A DNA stretch of 64,000 bases from Leifsonia xyli (GTDB lineage: Bacteria; Actinomycetota; Actinomycetes; Actinomycetales; Microbacteriaceae): positions 496,001-560,000 of the forward strand of contig QFQR01000002.1 of assembly GCA_003243275.1 (NCBI GenBank). The letters are read 5' to 3'. Positions 8,785 to 18,954 of this stretch are shown here, one piece after another (the first letter of the stretch is position 1; every line of letters begins with the position of its first letter). Made by a program: the position numbers and the translations under genes. The notes below the pieces were generated by a model that worked only from the letters and a program-made list of their open reading frames with translations, was not told the origin of the DNA and searched no databases.

Positions 8785-11310
8785 ATGACCGCTGTATCCC
8801 CCCGTGCCGAGCGCCGTACGGTCGTCCGATCGGGCCTCGCCGGCCTCATCGCCGGCTCGTTGATGTGGGCGGCGCTCACCGCGGCGGGTGTGACGATCCC
8901 GGCGGCGCCGGCGAACGCCGCCGCGTCATCCGCGGTCACCGTCACCGCAGCGGAGCAGGACAAGGATCTCGCGAACGCGCCGATGCCGGATCTGGCGGTG
9001 ACCGTATCCCAGACCAGCAACCTCGTGGCACAGGGTATCCGTGTCTCGTGGAAGGGCGGCAAGAAGTCGACCACCCCGAGCTCCGGCAACGGCGGCACCA
9101 ACTTCCTGCAGATCTTCATGTGCTGGGGTGACGACCCGACCGACCCGACCCGCCCCGATCGCACCACATGCCAATACGGCGGAGCGAATACGCCCGGAGC
9201 CACGCGCGACGCGTTCCGCAACATGACGATCGATGAGATCCCCGAAGAGGACCAGCCGTATTCGGCGCTCACCGCGGTGTCCTTCCTCCCCCCCTTCACG
9301 GGCATCCCGTTCGTCGGCCGCGACGGCAAGCGGGTCGACGGCATCAAGACGGATCCGGTCACGAAGGCCAAGACCATCGACGAGACCGTGAATCTCAACG
9401 CCAATCAGTACTTCACCGCGTACTCGACGAACGAGATCCCCTGGGCGGGTTCGGGTGACAACGGCACGGGCGCCGTGTCGTTCGAAGTGCAGACGGCGGC
9501 GCAGTCCTCAGGCTTGGGATGCGGAAACGCCGTGGTCCAGGGCAATGTCACCACGGGCGCATCGTGCTGGCTCGTCATCCTGCCGCGCGGGGTCTCCGAC
9601 AACGGCGCCTCGACGATCACCCAGTCCGGGCTGTTCATCGACTCCTGGCGCCACGCGTTGTCGGTCAAGCTCGGCTTCGAGCCCATCGGCAACCGCTGCC
9701 CGCAAGGTGCTGCCGAGCGTCAGCTGGCCGGCAGCGAATTGGTCTCACTCGCCGTGAACTCCTGGCAGCCCGCGGTCTGCAATCAATCAGGCGCGTCGGT
9801 GTACTCGCTCCTGACGATGTCGGAATCCGACGCGACCTCGGCCGCTGCGACCGCTCAAGGTGCACCCCTCGCGCTCACGAGCTACCCGCTGAAGACGGAG
9901 GGAACCGATCCGCTCCAGTACGCGCCCATTGCCCTCACCGGGGTGACGATCGCCGTGGCAATCGACCGCCGCCCCGACCCGTTCAAGGACCTCCCGGCCG
10001 ACTATCTGGATGCTGCACGCACACCCTTCACGAAGGTGAATCTCACCCCCCGGCTTCTCGCCAAGCTGCTCACGGGCTCCTACCGCTCGTCGCTCCCGAA
10101 CGGTGCCGACACGAGCCATCTCCCGGCGGCCAACCCCGACACGGTCACGAAGGACAAGGAGTTCCTCGCGATCAACGATCCCGAATGGGCGGCCCAGGAT
10201 CTCTCCGGCCCCGCGATCGCCGACGTCATGGTGCCGCAGGGGCGGTCGGATGCAGCGCGGGCGGTCTGGGCCTATATCGCCTCCGATCCGGACGCGCGCG
10301 ACTTCATGGCGAGCAAGCCCGACTCCAACGGCATGGTGGTCAACCCGTGGTACTCCACGGATGCGAGCAAGAATCCCAGTGGTTCCGCGTTCTCCCTCGA
10401 TCGTGACGACTTCCCGAAGGCGGACCCCGTCGAGGTGACCCCGCCGAATACAGGTCCCGTCAACATGGTCACCTGGCGGCCCTACTCCAACGACCTGGGC
10501 ACGGTCGCCTACCTCACCCTGCGTGGCGACGGCCAGACTCTCGGACTCTGGGATCCGTATTCGTTCCCGCCCAAATATGGCAAGGGCTCGCGCATGCTGC
10601 CGGGCGGTCAGGCGGTGCTGGGGCTCACCGATACGGCGGCTGCGGCGCGATATCAGGTGGTCACCGCGTCGATGCGCAATCCCGCAGGTGTCTTCGTCGC
10701 ACCGTCGAAGGCGGGGATGCTGGCGGCCGCGGCCGCGATGACCGGTGTCAACGCGGCGGGCCGCGTGGTCGGGTTCGTTCCCGTGACCCCCGCGGCGAAG
10801 GCGGCCACCGACGCGTACCCGCTCACCTTGCCGGTGTACGCGGCGGCGAACCCCGCCGAAAGCGACGCAGCACTCCGGACGGGCTACGCGGCATTCATCC
10901 GCTACGCGGTGAGTACGGCAGGTCAGACCCTGGGGACCGAAGTGGGGCAGCTTCCCGAGGGGTACGCGCCGATTCCGGCGGCGTGGGCGACGGCCGCGAA
11001 CGCGGCGGCTGCGACGATCGCCGCGGGCGGGACGGGAACCACGAATCCTCCGGCGTCGCAACCCTCGTCCAGCAACTCCGGATCCGGGGGGTTCAGCAAC
11101 TCCGGCACTCCGGAGGCGTCCGGTGAGGCTCCGCAACCCGATCCATCCGGTTCGGCGAGCCCGCTCCTCAGCTCCAGCGTCACTCCCGCCGACCCCCAAT
11201 CGGCCACCGGAGGCGTCGTCATCGCCAGCCTCCTCGCCGGCATCGTCGGCGCGATCATCAGCCTGGTCGCGTCGCGCCGTCGGGCCATCAGAACTTGGGC
11301 ACGCCGCTAG
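8785..11310 (+). CDS. Large secreted binding-protein-like surface protein with C-terminal anchor
   Basis: An 841-aa exported protein. Features in order: a signal peptide with a basic start (PRAERRTVVRSG) ending APANAAA; a Cys-containing N-terminal domain (FLQIFMCWGDDP and a later CGNAVVQG...ASCW); a central part reminiscent of PstS-type binding proteins (ITVAIDRR-like stretch, LTPRLLAKLLTGSYR); a Ser/Gly/Pro-rich linker; and a C-terminal transmembrane helix (GGVVIASLLAGIVGAIISLV) with the basic tail SRRRAIRTWARR. The PstS phosphate motif RSDGSGT is absent, so its ligand is unknown. The ATG at 8785 has GGAG 10 bases upstream. Codon use is slightly less GC-biased than in the neighbours. Position within the pst-type locus suggests a surface partner of the importer. 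Confidence 0.72.
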   Translation: MTAVSPRAERRTVVRSGLAGLIAGSLMWAALTAAGVTIPAAPANAAASSAVTVTAAEQDKDLANAPMPDLAVTVSQTSNLVAQGIRVSWKGGKKSTTPSSGNGGTNFLQIFMCWGDDPTDPTRPDRTTCQYGGANTPGATRDAFRNMTIDEIPEEDQPYSALTAVSFLPPFTGIPFVGRDGKRVDGIKTDPVTKAKTIDETVNLNANQYFTAYSTNEIPWAGSGDNGTGAVSFEVQTAAQSSGLGCGNAVVQGNVTTGASCWLVILPRGVSDNGASTITQSGLFIDSWRHALSVKLGFEPIGNRCPQGAAERQLAGSELVSLAVNSWQPAVCNQSGASVYSLLTMSESDATSAAATAQGAPLALTSYPLKTEGTDPLQYAPIALTGVTIAVAIDRRPDPFKDLPADYLDAARTPFTKVNLTPRLLAKLLTGSYRSSLPNGADTSHLPAANPDTVTKDKEFLAINDPEWAAQDLSGPAIADVMVPQGRSDAARAVWAYIASDPDARDFMASKPDSNGMVVNPWYSTDASKNPSGSAFSLDRDDFPKADPVEVTPPNTGPVNMVTWRPYSNDLGTVAYLTLRGDGQTLGLWDPYSFPPKYGKGSRMLPGGQAVLGLTDTAAAARYQVVTASMRNPAGVFVAPSKAGMLAAAAAMTGVNAAGRVVGFVPVTPAAKAATDAYPLTLPVYAAANPAESDAALRTGYAAFIRYAVSTAGQTLGTEVGQLPEGYAPIPAAWATAANAAAATIAAGGTGTTNPPASQPSSSNSGSGGFSNSGTPEASGEAPQPDPSGSASPLLSSSVTPADPQSATGGVVIASLLAGIVGAIISLVASRRRAIRTWARR

Positions 11311-11365
11311 GTCGCCCGAGCCGATCGCTGCTTCGCGACTCGGCCCCACCACGAAAGGAAATGCA

Positions 11366-12523
11366 ATGAAGTCCAAGAAGGTCGTCGCCTTCGGCGCCAC
11401 CGCCGCGGTCGCACTTGCCGGGATCGCCTTCACGGCTGCTCCCGCCTACGCAGACCCGGTGAGCGATGGCTACTCGATCGTCGGTTCCGACACGCTGCAG
11501 GACGCGGTGGGCGCGCTCGCCAACGGCACCTCGGTGACGGGTTCGCCCATCAAGGTGTCGGGTGCAGGCAAGGTCCTCGGCTCGTGGGATGCCTTCACCC
11601 TCGGCGTCTCGGGTGGTGTCGGCAAGATCCAGACCAAGCCCTACGGTCCGGTCTTCGACCGTCCGAACGGGTCGGGTGCCGGTCGTACCTCCCTCCTCCG
11701 GTCGATCAACTACAACGGCAGCACCGTTTTCAACGGCGTCGACGTCGCCAACCAGGTCGACCTCGCGCGCAGCTCGTCGAAGGGCACCTCGGTGGCCGGC
11801 GGCGTGCTGAGCTACATCCCGTTCGGTCAGGACGCGATCTCGTACATCTTCAAGGTGGGCGCTGACGCCAACAGCAACGGTGACGCGGCTGCGGCGACGG
11901 CCTGGATCTCCGACCTCTCCAAGGCGGAGCTCGCGTCGATCTACACCGCGACCAGCGGTGGGCTCGTCTCGGTCCCCGGAACGGACTACAAGGTCAAGCC
12001 GCTCGCGATCCAGTCGTCCTCGGGTACCTGGAGCACCTTCCTCGGCAAGATCGGCGTCTCCTCGACAGGAACCGGTGTCGAGACCCGCAACAACACGATC
12101 CCGGAGAACGACGGCACGGTGCTCACGCCCGCGGCCGACGAGATCCAGATCATCCCGCTCTCGGTGGCGAACTACATCGGGCAGGCCAACGGTGCCTCGC
12201 GTATCAACACGATGGCGGGCGTCACGGCGGGATCGATCGGCGGTGTCGCGCCCTTCACCGGAAGCGTCCCGAACCTGCAGCCGAGCACCGCGTTCTACAA
12301 CAGCTCCGACTGGGGACGCACGGTCTTCATCGTCGTGCCGACCGCCAAGATCACCAGCGGCAACGCGGCGTTCGACCAGGGCGTCTTCAACCTCACCAAC
12401 CCGGCGTCGACCACGAGCCTCACCTACTGGGGAACCTCGGGCGCACCGTCGACCACCAAGGCCGTGAAGATCAAGTTCGGTTTCGGCCAGCCGCAGGACC
12501 CCGCATTCACTGCCAACAACTGA
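11366..12523 (+). CDS. Secreted PstS-like substrate-binding protein
   Basis: A 385-aa exported protein with a clear signal peptide (MKSKKVVAFGATAAVALAG...APAYA). The mature part has the layout of PstS-type type II binding proteins: GSDTLQDAVGAL at the ligand loop, FDRPNGSGAGRTSL, VDLARSSSK, the cross-over segment LSYIPFGQDAISYIFK and AIQSSSGTWSTFL. No lipobox or transmembrane anchor is present, so it is free or wall-associated. AAAGGA five bases before the ATG supports the start. This is the third binding-protein-like gene in a row after pstCA. The changed phosphate-contact residues mean the ligand may not be phosphate. Confidence 0.75.
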   Translation: MKSKKVVAFGATAAVALAGIAFTAAPAYADPVSDGYSIVGSDTLQDAVGALANGTSVTGSPIKVSGAGKVLGSWDAFTLGVSGGVGKIQTKPYGPVFDRPNGSGAGRTSLLRSINYNGSTVFNGVDVANQVDLARSSSKGTSVAGGVLSYIPFGQDAISYIFKVGADANSNGDAAAATAWISDLSKAELASIYTATSGGLVSVPGTDYKVKPLAIQSSSGTWSTFLGKIGVSSTGTGVETRNNTIPENDGTVLTPAADEIQIIPLSVANYIGQANGASRINTMAGVTAGSIGGVAPFTGSVPNLQPSTAFYNSSDWGRTVFIVVPTAKITSGNAAFDQGVFNLTNPASTTSLTYWGTSGAPSTTKAVKIKFGFGQPQDPAFTANN

Positions 12524-12552
12524 TCCAGCGAAAGAAAGGAATAGCAGACATC

Positions 12553-14157
12553 ATGAACAAGCTCATCAAGCGTGGCCGCAACGGCCTCGTCGGGGTCACG
12601 GCTGTCGCCGCCCTCGTGCTCGCGCCGGCCTTCGCCGCAAGCGCGGCGGTCGTCCCGACCGTCGGGTCGACCCACCCGGTGTACCTGATCTCGGACCTCG
12701 ATGGCACTCAGATCCCCCCGGGCTCCGTGCTCAACTGGGGCGACAGTGTCCTCGCTTCTCCCGAGCCCTCGGATGAGGACTACAACAGCCACTACGTGTC
12801 GCCGGCCGGAACCTCCGAGATCCGCGCCTTCATCTCGCCGCGTGGTCAGGAGAAGAACCCGAACGTCTGGAACGCGTACGGCTCGATCGGCTACCTCGCC
12901 AAGGTTCAGCTCGCGAACCTCATGCTGAGTGGAAACACCAGCGTCGGTCAGGGCACCCCTTCGGGCACGATCGCGGTCGCCATGGCGGGCGGTGACTACT
13001 CGCTCGGTCTTGCGTTCTTCAACGGCATGCAGGTGATCGAGGCGGACTACACCTACATCACGGTCGTCGGCAACGCCAACCCGAACCTCGCCACCTGGAC
13101 GTTCGACACCCCGGCCGCGGCCGCCACCGCCCCGGCGATGACGACGCAGCCGACCAGCACCTCGGTGCTCGTCGGTGCCAACGCCACCTTCACCGCTGCG
13201 GCATCCGGTACGCCGGCGCCGACCGTGCAGTGGCAGTCGGCTCCGTCGGCCTCCAGCACGTTCACCGACATCGCGGGTGCCACCTCGGCCACCCTCACGG
13301 TGAACAACGCGCAGGTGGCGAACACGGGCACGCAGTACCGCGCCGTGTTCACCAACTCGGCCGGTTCCGTGACCTCCAACATCGCCGTCATGACAGTCAA
13401 CTCCACCGTGCCGAACGAGCCCTCCGGCTCTGACACGGGCAAGCTGACCTCGCCGACGCTCACCGAGGGCCAGGCGAGCTTCACGCTCACCGGCACCGGC
13501 ATCGCCGCGGGCACGTACAGCGTGTGGGCCTGGTCGACCCCGACCCAGCTCCCGAACGCCACCGTCGCCTCCAACGGCGACGTGACCATCAACATCGCCG
13601 GTCTTGCCCCGGGTGCGCACACCATCGCGCTCACCGCGGTCAACTCGGCGACGGTCATCGGCTGGGTCACCTTCACCATCCCCGCGCCCACCTTCCCGCT
13701 GGTCAGCAACACCGACCTCACGGTGGATGTCACCACGACCAACAAGTTCGCTCTCGAGGGTGTCGCCACGGCGGTCAACCTCGGTTCGGCGGCGCGTGGT
13801 GCCAGCACGAGCGCGACCCTGCCGGCCTTCACGGTGACCGACGACCGCAACCTGCTCCCGGGTTGGGACCTGACGTCGAAGGTTGACGACTTCGTCAACG
13901 CGGCGGCGGGCAACGACACCATCGACAAGGCGGCTCTCACCGTCGAGCCGCGCAAGGTCGGCGGCACCATCGCCGGCATCGCTGCGCAGAGCTCGTACGT
14001 GGCGGGTGCCAGCAACCTGTTCGCCACGGGTGCGGCCAACTCGTCGACGCCGTCGACCGGTACGCAGTTCGACGCGAAGCTCACCTTCGCCGTGCCGACC
14101 ACGGCCAAGGCGGGCACCTACACCTCGAAGCTCACGCTCACGCTCGCTTCGAAGTAA
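12553..14157 (+). CDS. Secreted WxL-like cell-surface protein with Ig-like domain
   Basis: A 534-aa exported protein with a signal peptide ending FAASAA. The N-terminal ~190 residues (STHPVYLISDLDGTQIP...) are unassigned. An Ig-like domain follows (TTQPTSTSVLVGANATFTAA...PTVQWQSAPS...YRAVFTNSAG), then a second beta-sandwich. The last ~110 residues match a WxL-type wall-binding domain: FTVTDDRNLLPGWDLTSKV near the beginning and YTSKLTLTLASK at the very end. Only the first Trp of the usual two WxL motifs is kept. WxL domains bind peptidoglycan non-covalently in Firmicutes. The next gene encodes a DUF916 protein, the usual WxL partner, which supports the assignment. Confidence 0.72.
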   Translation: MNKLIKRGRNGLVGVTAVAALVLAPAFAASAAVVPTVGSTHPVYLISDLDGTQIPPGSVLNWGDSVLASPEPSDEDYNSHYVSPAGTSEIRAFISPRGQEKNPNVWNAYGSIGYLAKVQLANLMLSGNTSVGQGTPSGTIAVAMAGGDYSLGLAFFNGMQVIEADYTYITVVGNANPNLATWTFDTPAAAATAPAMTTQPTSTSVLVGANATFTAAASGTPAPTVQWQSAPSASSTFTDIAGATSATLTVNNAQVANTGTQYRAVFTNSAGSVTSNIAVMTVNSTVPNEPSGSDTGKLTSPTLTEGQASFTLTGTGIAAGTYSVWAWSTPTQLPNATVASNGDVTINIAGLAPGAHTIALTAVNSATVIGWVTFTIPAPTFPLVSNTDLTVDVTTTNKFALEGVATAVNLGSAARGASTSATLPAFTVTDDRNLLPGWDLTSKVDDFVNAAAGNDTIDKAALTVEPRKVGGTIAGIAAQSSYVAGASNLFATGAANSSTPSTGTQFDAKLTFAVPTTAKAGTYTSKLTLTLASK

Positions 14158-14200
14158 CCCATCGGGTCGGGTGACCGGCCCGAGACACAACTGAACAGGC

Positions 14201-14230
14201 GGTGCGGGAGGCCCTCGGGTCTCCCGCACC
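14201..14230 (+). terminator. Hairpin after the WxL-like gene
   Basis: GGTGCGGGAG (14201-14210) and CTCCCGCACC (14221-14230) form a perfect 10-bp stem with a 10-base loop, 43 bases after the stop. There is no T-run. It may attenuate the transcript and keep the highly expressed surface proteins separate from the downstream membrane genes. Confidence 0.5.
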
Positions 14231-14327
14231 GTCGTCTCCGGGCAGCGCCGGCGAACCCGGCGAAAGCTCTCGTCCGATCCGCGTTCACCGGGCATTCAGA
14301 TCCCGGCGTCCCCTCCTTCTCCCCGCC

Positions 14328-15458
14328 GTGCGGAAATTGCTTGTGCTTACCCCGACGTGGTTCCCGCGCGCCCTCCGCGGTGCCGCCGCCGCCCTGATCT
14401 CCCTGGTCGCGGCGGCGATTCTCGCCGGCGTCGTCCTCGCTCCCACCCCGGCGCACGCTGCGGACGGCGACGATGCCACCGGTGTCTCCTTGCGCCCCGC
14501 GGATGCGACGGGCGCCTTCGACGGACGCACCAACTTCCGCTACAAGATCGACCCGGGCCAGTCCGTCCAGGACTACGCCGCCGTCGTCAACACGGGAACC
14601 GAAGCCAACGAGTTCACCCTGATCGGCACCGACGCGTTCAACGACGAGAAGGGCGACTTCGCGCTGCTCTCGACCGATGAAGAGCCCAAGCTGCTCGGCC
14701 GCTGGGTCACCTTCGAAAACGGCACGAACCGCATGAAGATCACGTTGCAGCCGGGTGAGGGTCGCATGGTGCCGTTCACGCTCACGCTTCCCGCCGACGC
14801 CACGCCCGGCGACCACGTCGGAGGAATCGTCGCGTCGGTGCTGAGCACCGAAGGTCAGGTGCAGGTCGATCGCCGCGTCGCCATCCGGCTGTACGCCCGC
14901 GTCTCGGGCGACCTGCAGCCGAACCTCACCATCACGTCGCTCAGCGCCGACTACTCGGGCGACTGGTGGAACCCCGCCGACGGCACCGTCACCGTGAAGT
15001 ACACGATCAGCAACCCAGGCAACGTGGCGCTCGCCGCCAACGTGGAGGGCGGCGTCAACACCTGGTTCGGCATCAACCTCGCCCGCCAGAGCAGCAGCGC
15101 CATCAAGGAGATCCTGCCGGGCAACTCCGCGTCGTATCAGTTCGAGCTGCGCGGAATCGGCCAATGGCTCTACCTCGGCCCCTTCCTGCGCGTCACCCCG
15201 TTCGTCGACAGCCAGGACGTGTCGTCCTACGTCTCGGCCGCGCCCAGCGCGCGTGACACCGCGCTGTTCGTGATGCCGTGGACGGTGCTGATCGCCCTCA
15301 TCGTGCTCGTGGGCATCGTGCTGCTCGTGCGCCGGCGTCGACTCGTTCAGAACACGCGGGCCCTGGAGTGGATGGAGCTCACCGAGCAGCGGGCGCGGGA
15401 GGCGGCCCTCGTCGAGAGCGAGGAGTCGCGCGAGAGCGAGGCGAGCCGGGGTGCCTAG
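14328..15458 (+). CDS. DUF916 (WxL-interacting) membrane protein
   Basis: A ~376-aa protein with a signal peptide ending TPAHAA. Its first extracellular domain follows the pattern of the WxLIP peptidoglycan-binding domain (DUF916): FRYKIDPGQSVQDYAAVVN, a central DAFND, WVTFENG, and PGEGRMVPFTLTLPADATPG leading to HVGGIVAS. A second beta domain follows (NLTITSLSADYSGDWW...). A transmembrane helix (TVLIALIVLVGIVLLV) and a charged, Glu-rich cytoplasmic tail come last. In Firmicutes such proteins bridge WxL proteins and peptidoglycan. The start is uncertain: GTG 14328 and GTG 14343 are both in frame and neither has a clear Shine-Dalgarno. The end overlaps the next gene by 8 bases. Confidence 0.78.
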   Translation: MRKLLVLTPTWFPRALRGAAAALISLVAAAILAGVVLAPTPAHAADGDDATGVSLRPADATGAFDGRTNFRYKIDPGQSVQDYAAVVNTGTEANEFTLIGTDAFNDEKGDFALLSTDEEPKLLGRWVTFENGTNRMKITLQPGEGRMVPFTLTLPADATPGDHVGGIVASVLSTEGQVQVDRRVAIRLYARVSGDLQPNLTITSLSADYSGDWWNPADGTVTVKYTISNPGNVALAANVEGGVNTWFGINLARQSSSAIKEILPGNSASYQFELRGIGQWLYLGPFLRVTPFVDSQDVSSYVSAAPSARDTALFVMPWTVLIALIVLVGIVLLVRRRRLVQNTRALEWMELTEQRAREAALVESEESRESEASRGA

Positions 15459-16137
15459 AGCAGGAGCACTCGCCGTCGTCGGCATCCTCGTCTTCCTCGT
15501 CGGCGTGCAGCCGGCGTATGCCGCCGACCCCGGCGGTGACACCGCGACCCTCGGCGTGACCGTCATCGATCCGAGCGCGACGCCCACCCCCTCTCCGACC
15601 CCGGCCACACCGGGCGGCGGCGGTGGTGGAACCGGCGGAGGAGGCTCGGGGGGCGGCGGAACAGGCACCCCTCCCGTCGAGACGCCGCAGCCGAGCTCGA
15701 CGCCCGTGCCCGACCCGAACGGCTGGATCGTCGTCAGCGGCTTCGACTCCTCCTCCCACGCGGAGTTCAACCCCTTGCGGGGGTGGGTGGATGCGACGAT
15801 CACCATCGCGAACCGCTCGAAGGCCGCCGTCGCGAAAGGCACGGTGACCTTCCGCCTGTTCAGCCCCTTCGGTGCGCAGCTCGGCCCCGCGGTGACGCGC
15901 GACGTGGGCACGCTCAAACCCGGTGACGTCCTGAAGCTGCAGGCGCGGTTGCCGGATGTCGGCCAGTGGCCGCTCGTGCGGGTGACGGCGAGCTTCGCCC
16001 CCGAGGGCACCGACTCGAAGACACCCATCGTGCGCGAGTCGTGGGTGCTGACCTTCCCGTGGCTGGTGCTCGTGGCCGCGGTGCTGGCTGCGGCGGTGGG
16101 CGTGATCGTGCGGCTTCGGCCCTGGAGTCGGCCGTGA
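15451..16137 (+). CDS. Gly/Pro-linker membrane-anchored surface protein of unknown function
   Basis: A 228-aa protein with a signal peptide (GALAVVGILVFLVGVQPAYAA), a short segment, a Pro/Thr then Gly-rich spacer (residues ~45-80), a compact beta-type domain (WIVVSGFDSSSHAEF... to ~205), and a C-terminal transmembrane helix with a short basic end (RLRPWSRP). The domain may be a DUF916/Ig-like sandwich. I cannot name a family. The GTG start overlaps the DUF916 gene by 8 bases and the stop overlaps the sortase-like gene by 4 bases, so the three are tightly coupled and probably form a complex in the membrane. Confidence 0.68.
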   Translation: MPRAGALAVVGILVFLVGVQPAYAADPGGDTATLGVTVIDPSATPTPSPTPATPGGGGGGTGGGGSGGGGTGTPPVETPQPSSTPVPDPNGWIVVSGFDSSSHAEFNPLRGWVDATITIANRSKAAVAKGTVTFRLFSPFGAQLGPAVTRDVGTLKPGDVLKLQARLPDVGQWPLVRVTASFAPEGTDSKTPIVRESWVLTFPWLVLVAAVLAAAVGVIVRLRPWSRP

Positions 16138-17122
16138 GCCCTCTGGCCATGCTGAATCGCGTGGCACGGTCGGGTCGCGGGGGCGGCGCGGGTCGTGAGG
16201 GCGCAAAGCCGGATCGCTCCACGAGCGCGCCGCCGCCGGTGCGTCCGCCCGTCCGTCCGCCCGTCCAGTACCTGCCGCTCACCCCCGGCCGCGCCCTCGC
16301 CCGTGCCTCGTTCCAGATGGCGGCGATCGTGCTGCTCGCCTTCGTCGCCAACGTGACGGTGCTGAGCCAGCTGCAGCACGCGGTCGCTCAGCAGCTCGGC
16401 TACAACACCCTGAAGGAGCAGCTGGCCGCCGGCACCCTCCCGGTGAGCGAAGGCGACACCGACAACGTGCTGCTGCCAGACGGCGTGCCCGTGGCGTTGC
16501 TGAAGATCCCGCAGATCGGACTCGACGAGGTGGTCGTGGAGGGCACCAACTCGGCCACCCTGATGGCAGGCCCCGGCCACCGGCGCGACACGGTGTTGCC
16601 AGGGCAACCCGGTGTGAGCGTCCTGCTCGGCCGCGCCGCCGCCTACGGCGGTCCCTTCAGCCGACTGCAGGAGCTCGCACCCGGCACCAAGATCACCGTC
16701 GTCACGGGGCAGGGTGAGCAGCAGTTCAAGGTGATCGGCGTGCGGTACGCGGGCGATCCCACCCCGCCCGTGCTCGCATCCGGTCAATCGCGGCTCGTGC
16801 TGCAGACGGCGCGTGGGCTTCCGTTCGTGCCGAGCGGCGTGCTGTACCTCGACGCCGAGCTGGTCAGCAAGGTGCAGGATCGCGGCGCCAGGCAGACCAC
16901 CTGGGCGAGCCTCCCGGCCTCCGATCTCGCGATGGGCATCGACACCTCGAGCGTCTGGGCGCTCGTCTTCGCGTTGCAGTTCCTCATCGCGGCCGAGCTC
17001 GCGATCGTGCTCATCGTGCCGCGGATCGGCGGGCGCAAGATCTGGATCGTCTTCGTGCCCATCGTCGCGATCGGCGGTCTCTGGGTCGCCACCCAACTCG
17101 TGAACCTGCTCCCGAACCTGCT

Positions 17123-17126
<4 letters not shown>
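16134..17126 (+). CDS. Sortase-fold membrane protein lacking catalytic residues (pseudo-sortase)
   Basis: A 330-aa protein. A Pro-rich cytoplasmic start is followed by a transmembrane helix (~62-78), a sortase-like domain (~115-250) and two C-terminal transmembrane helices (~273-296 and ~303-323). The domain matches class E-type sortases in scaffold: LLKIPQIGLDEVVVEGT, GPGHRRDTVLPGQPG and YGGPFSRLQELAPGTKI. Where sortases have the catalytic His (VLAGHR), this protein has LLGRAAA, with Arg at 167. The catalytic Cys (TLxTC) is replaced by Ala at 226 (LVLQTARG), and the late Arg by Val near 236. All three catalytic positions are therefore changed. I infer a structural or binding role, perhaps holding surface partners encoded upstream. 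Confidence 0.75.
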
Positions 17127-18538
<1,412 letters not shown>

Positions 18539-18577
18539 GTCCGGGTGCTGACCAGGGAGCACTCGCCTCTCGCTCTC

Positions 18578-18599
18578 GGTATGATGATTCCATCATGCC
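18578..18599 (+). promoter_or_regulatory. Palindromic operator overlapping the arsR-like start codon
   Basis: ATGATG-ATTC-CATCAT (18581-18596), extended by GGT/GCC flanks, forms a near-perfect dyad. It covers a -10-like TATGAT (18580-18585) and the ATG at 18595. This position fits autorepression by the ArsR-type protein. The transcript would be leaderless or nearly so. Confidence 0.5.
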
Positions 18600-18954
18600 A
18601 TTCAGTCAGGGGGAGCGGCCGCTCTACGAGGTGAAGGCGGGGCTCTTCAAGGGGCTCGCGCATCCGTTCCGCATCCGGCTGCTCGAATTGCTCGCCGACG
18701 GCGAGGAGCACACGGTCGCCGAACTGCAGGAGTCCACCGGGCTCGAGGCCTCGCACCTCTCCCAGCACCTCGCGGTGCTGCGCCGGCATCGGCTCGTCGC
18801 CTCCGATCGCCGCGCCAGCCACGTCTACTACCGACTCGCTCACGCGGATGTCGCCGAGCTGCTCGCGGTCGCGCGTCGGCTGCTCGCCGACATCGTCGCC
18901 GCCGACGGGGAGCGGATGGCGCAGGTCGCCGCGCTGCCCGAGCTGCCGCGGTGA
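18595..18954 (+). CDS. ArsR-family transcriptional regulator
   Basis: A 119-aa winged-helix repressor. The HTH spans roughly residues 15-90: GLFKGLAHPFRIRLLELL, the recognition region TGLEASHLSQHLAVL and the wing SDRRASHVYYRL. The metal-binding ELCVCDL box of ArsR/SmtB metal sensors is absent and there is no Cys, so it probably does not sense thiophilic metals. It overlaps the sulP-type transporter gene by GTGA, so the two form an operon, and the regulator most likely controls that transporter. Confidence 0.88.
   Translation: MPFSQGERPLYEVKAGLFKGLAHPFRIRLLELLADGEEHTVAELQESTGLEASHLSQHLAVLRRHRLVASDRRASHVYYRLAHADVAELLAVARRLLADIVAADGERMAQVAALPELPR

Noticed and set aside
8785..11310. A second phosphate-specific PstS
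   Set aside because: The RSDGSGT phosphate motif and the SG-GSSAG loop are missing, and the protein is twice the normal length, so only a loose binding-protein resemblance is claimed.
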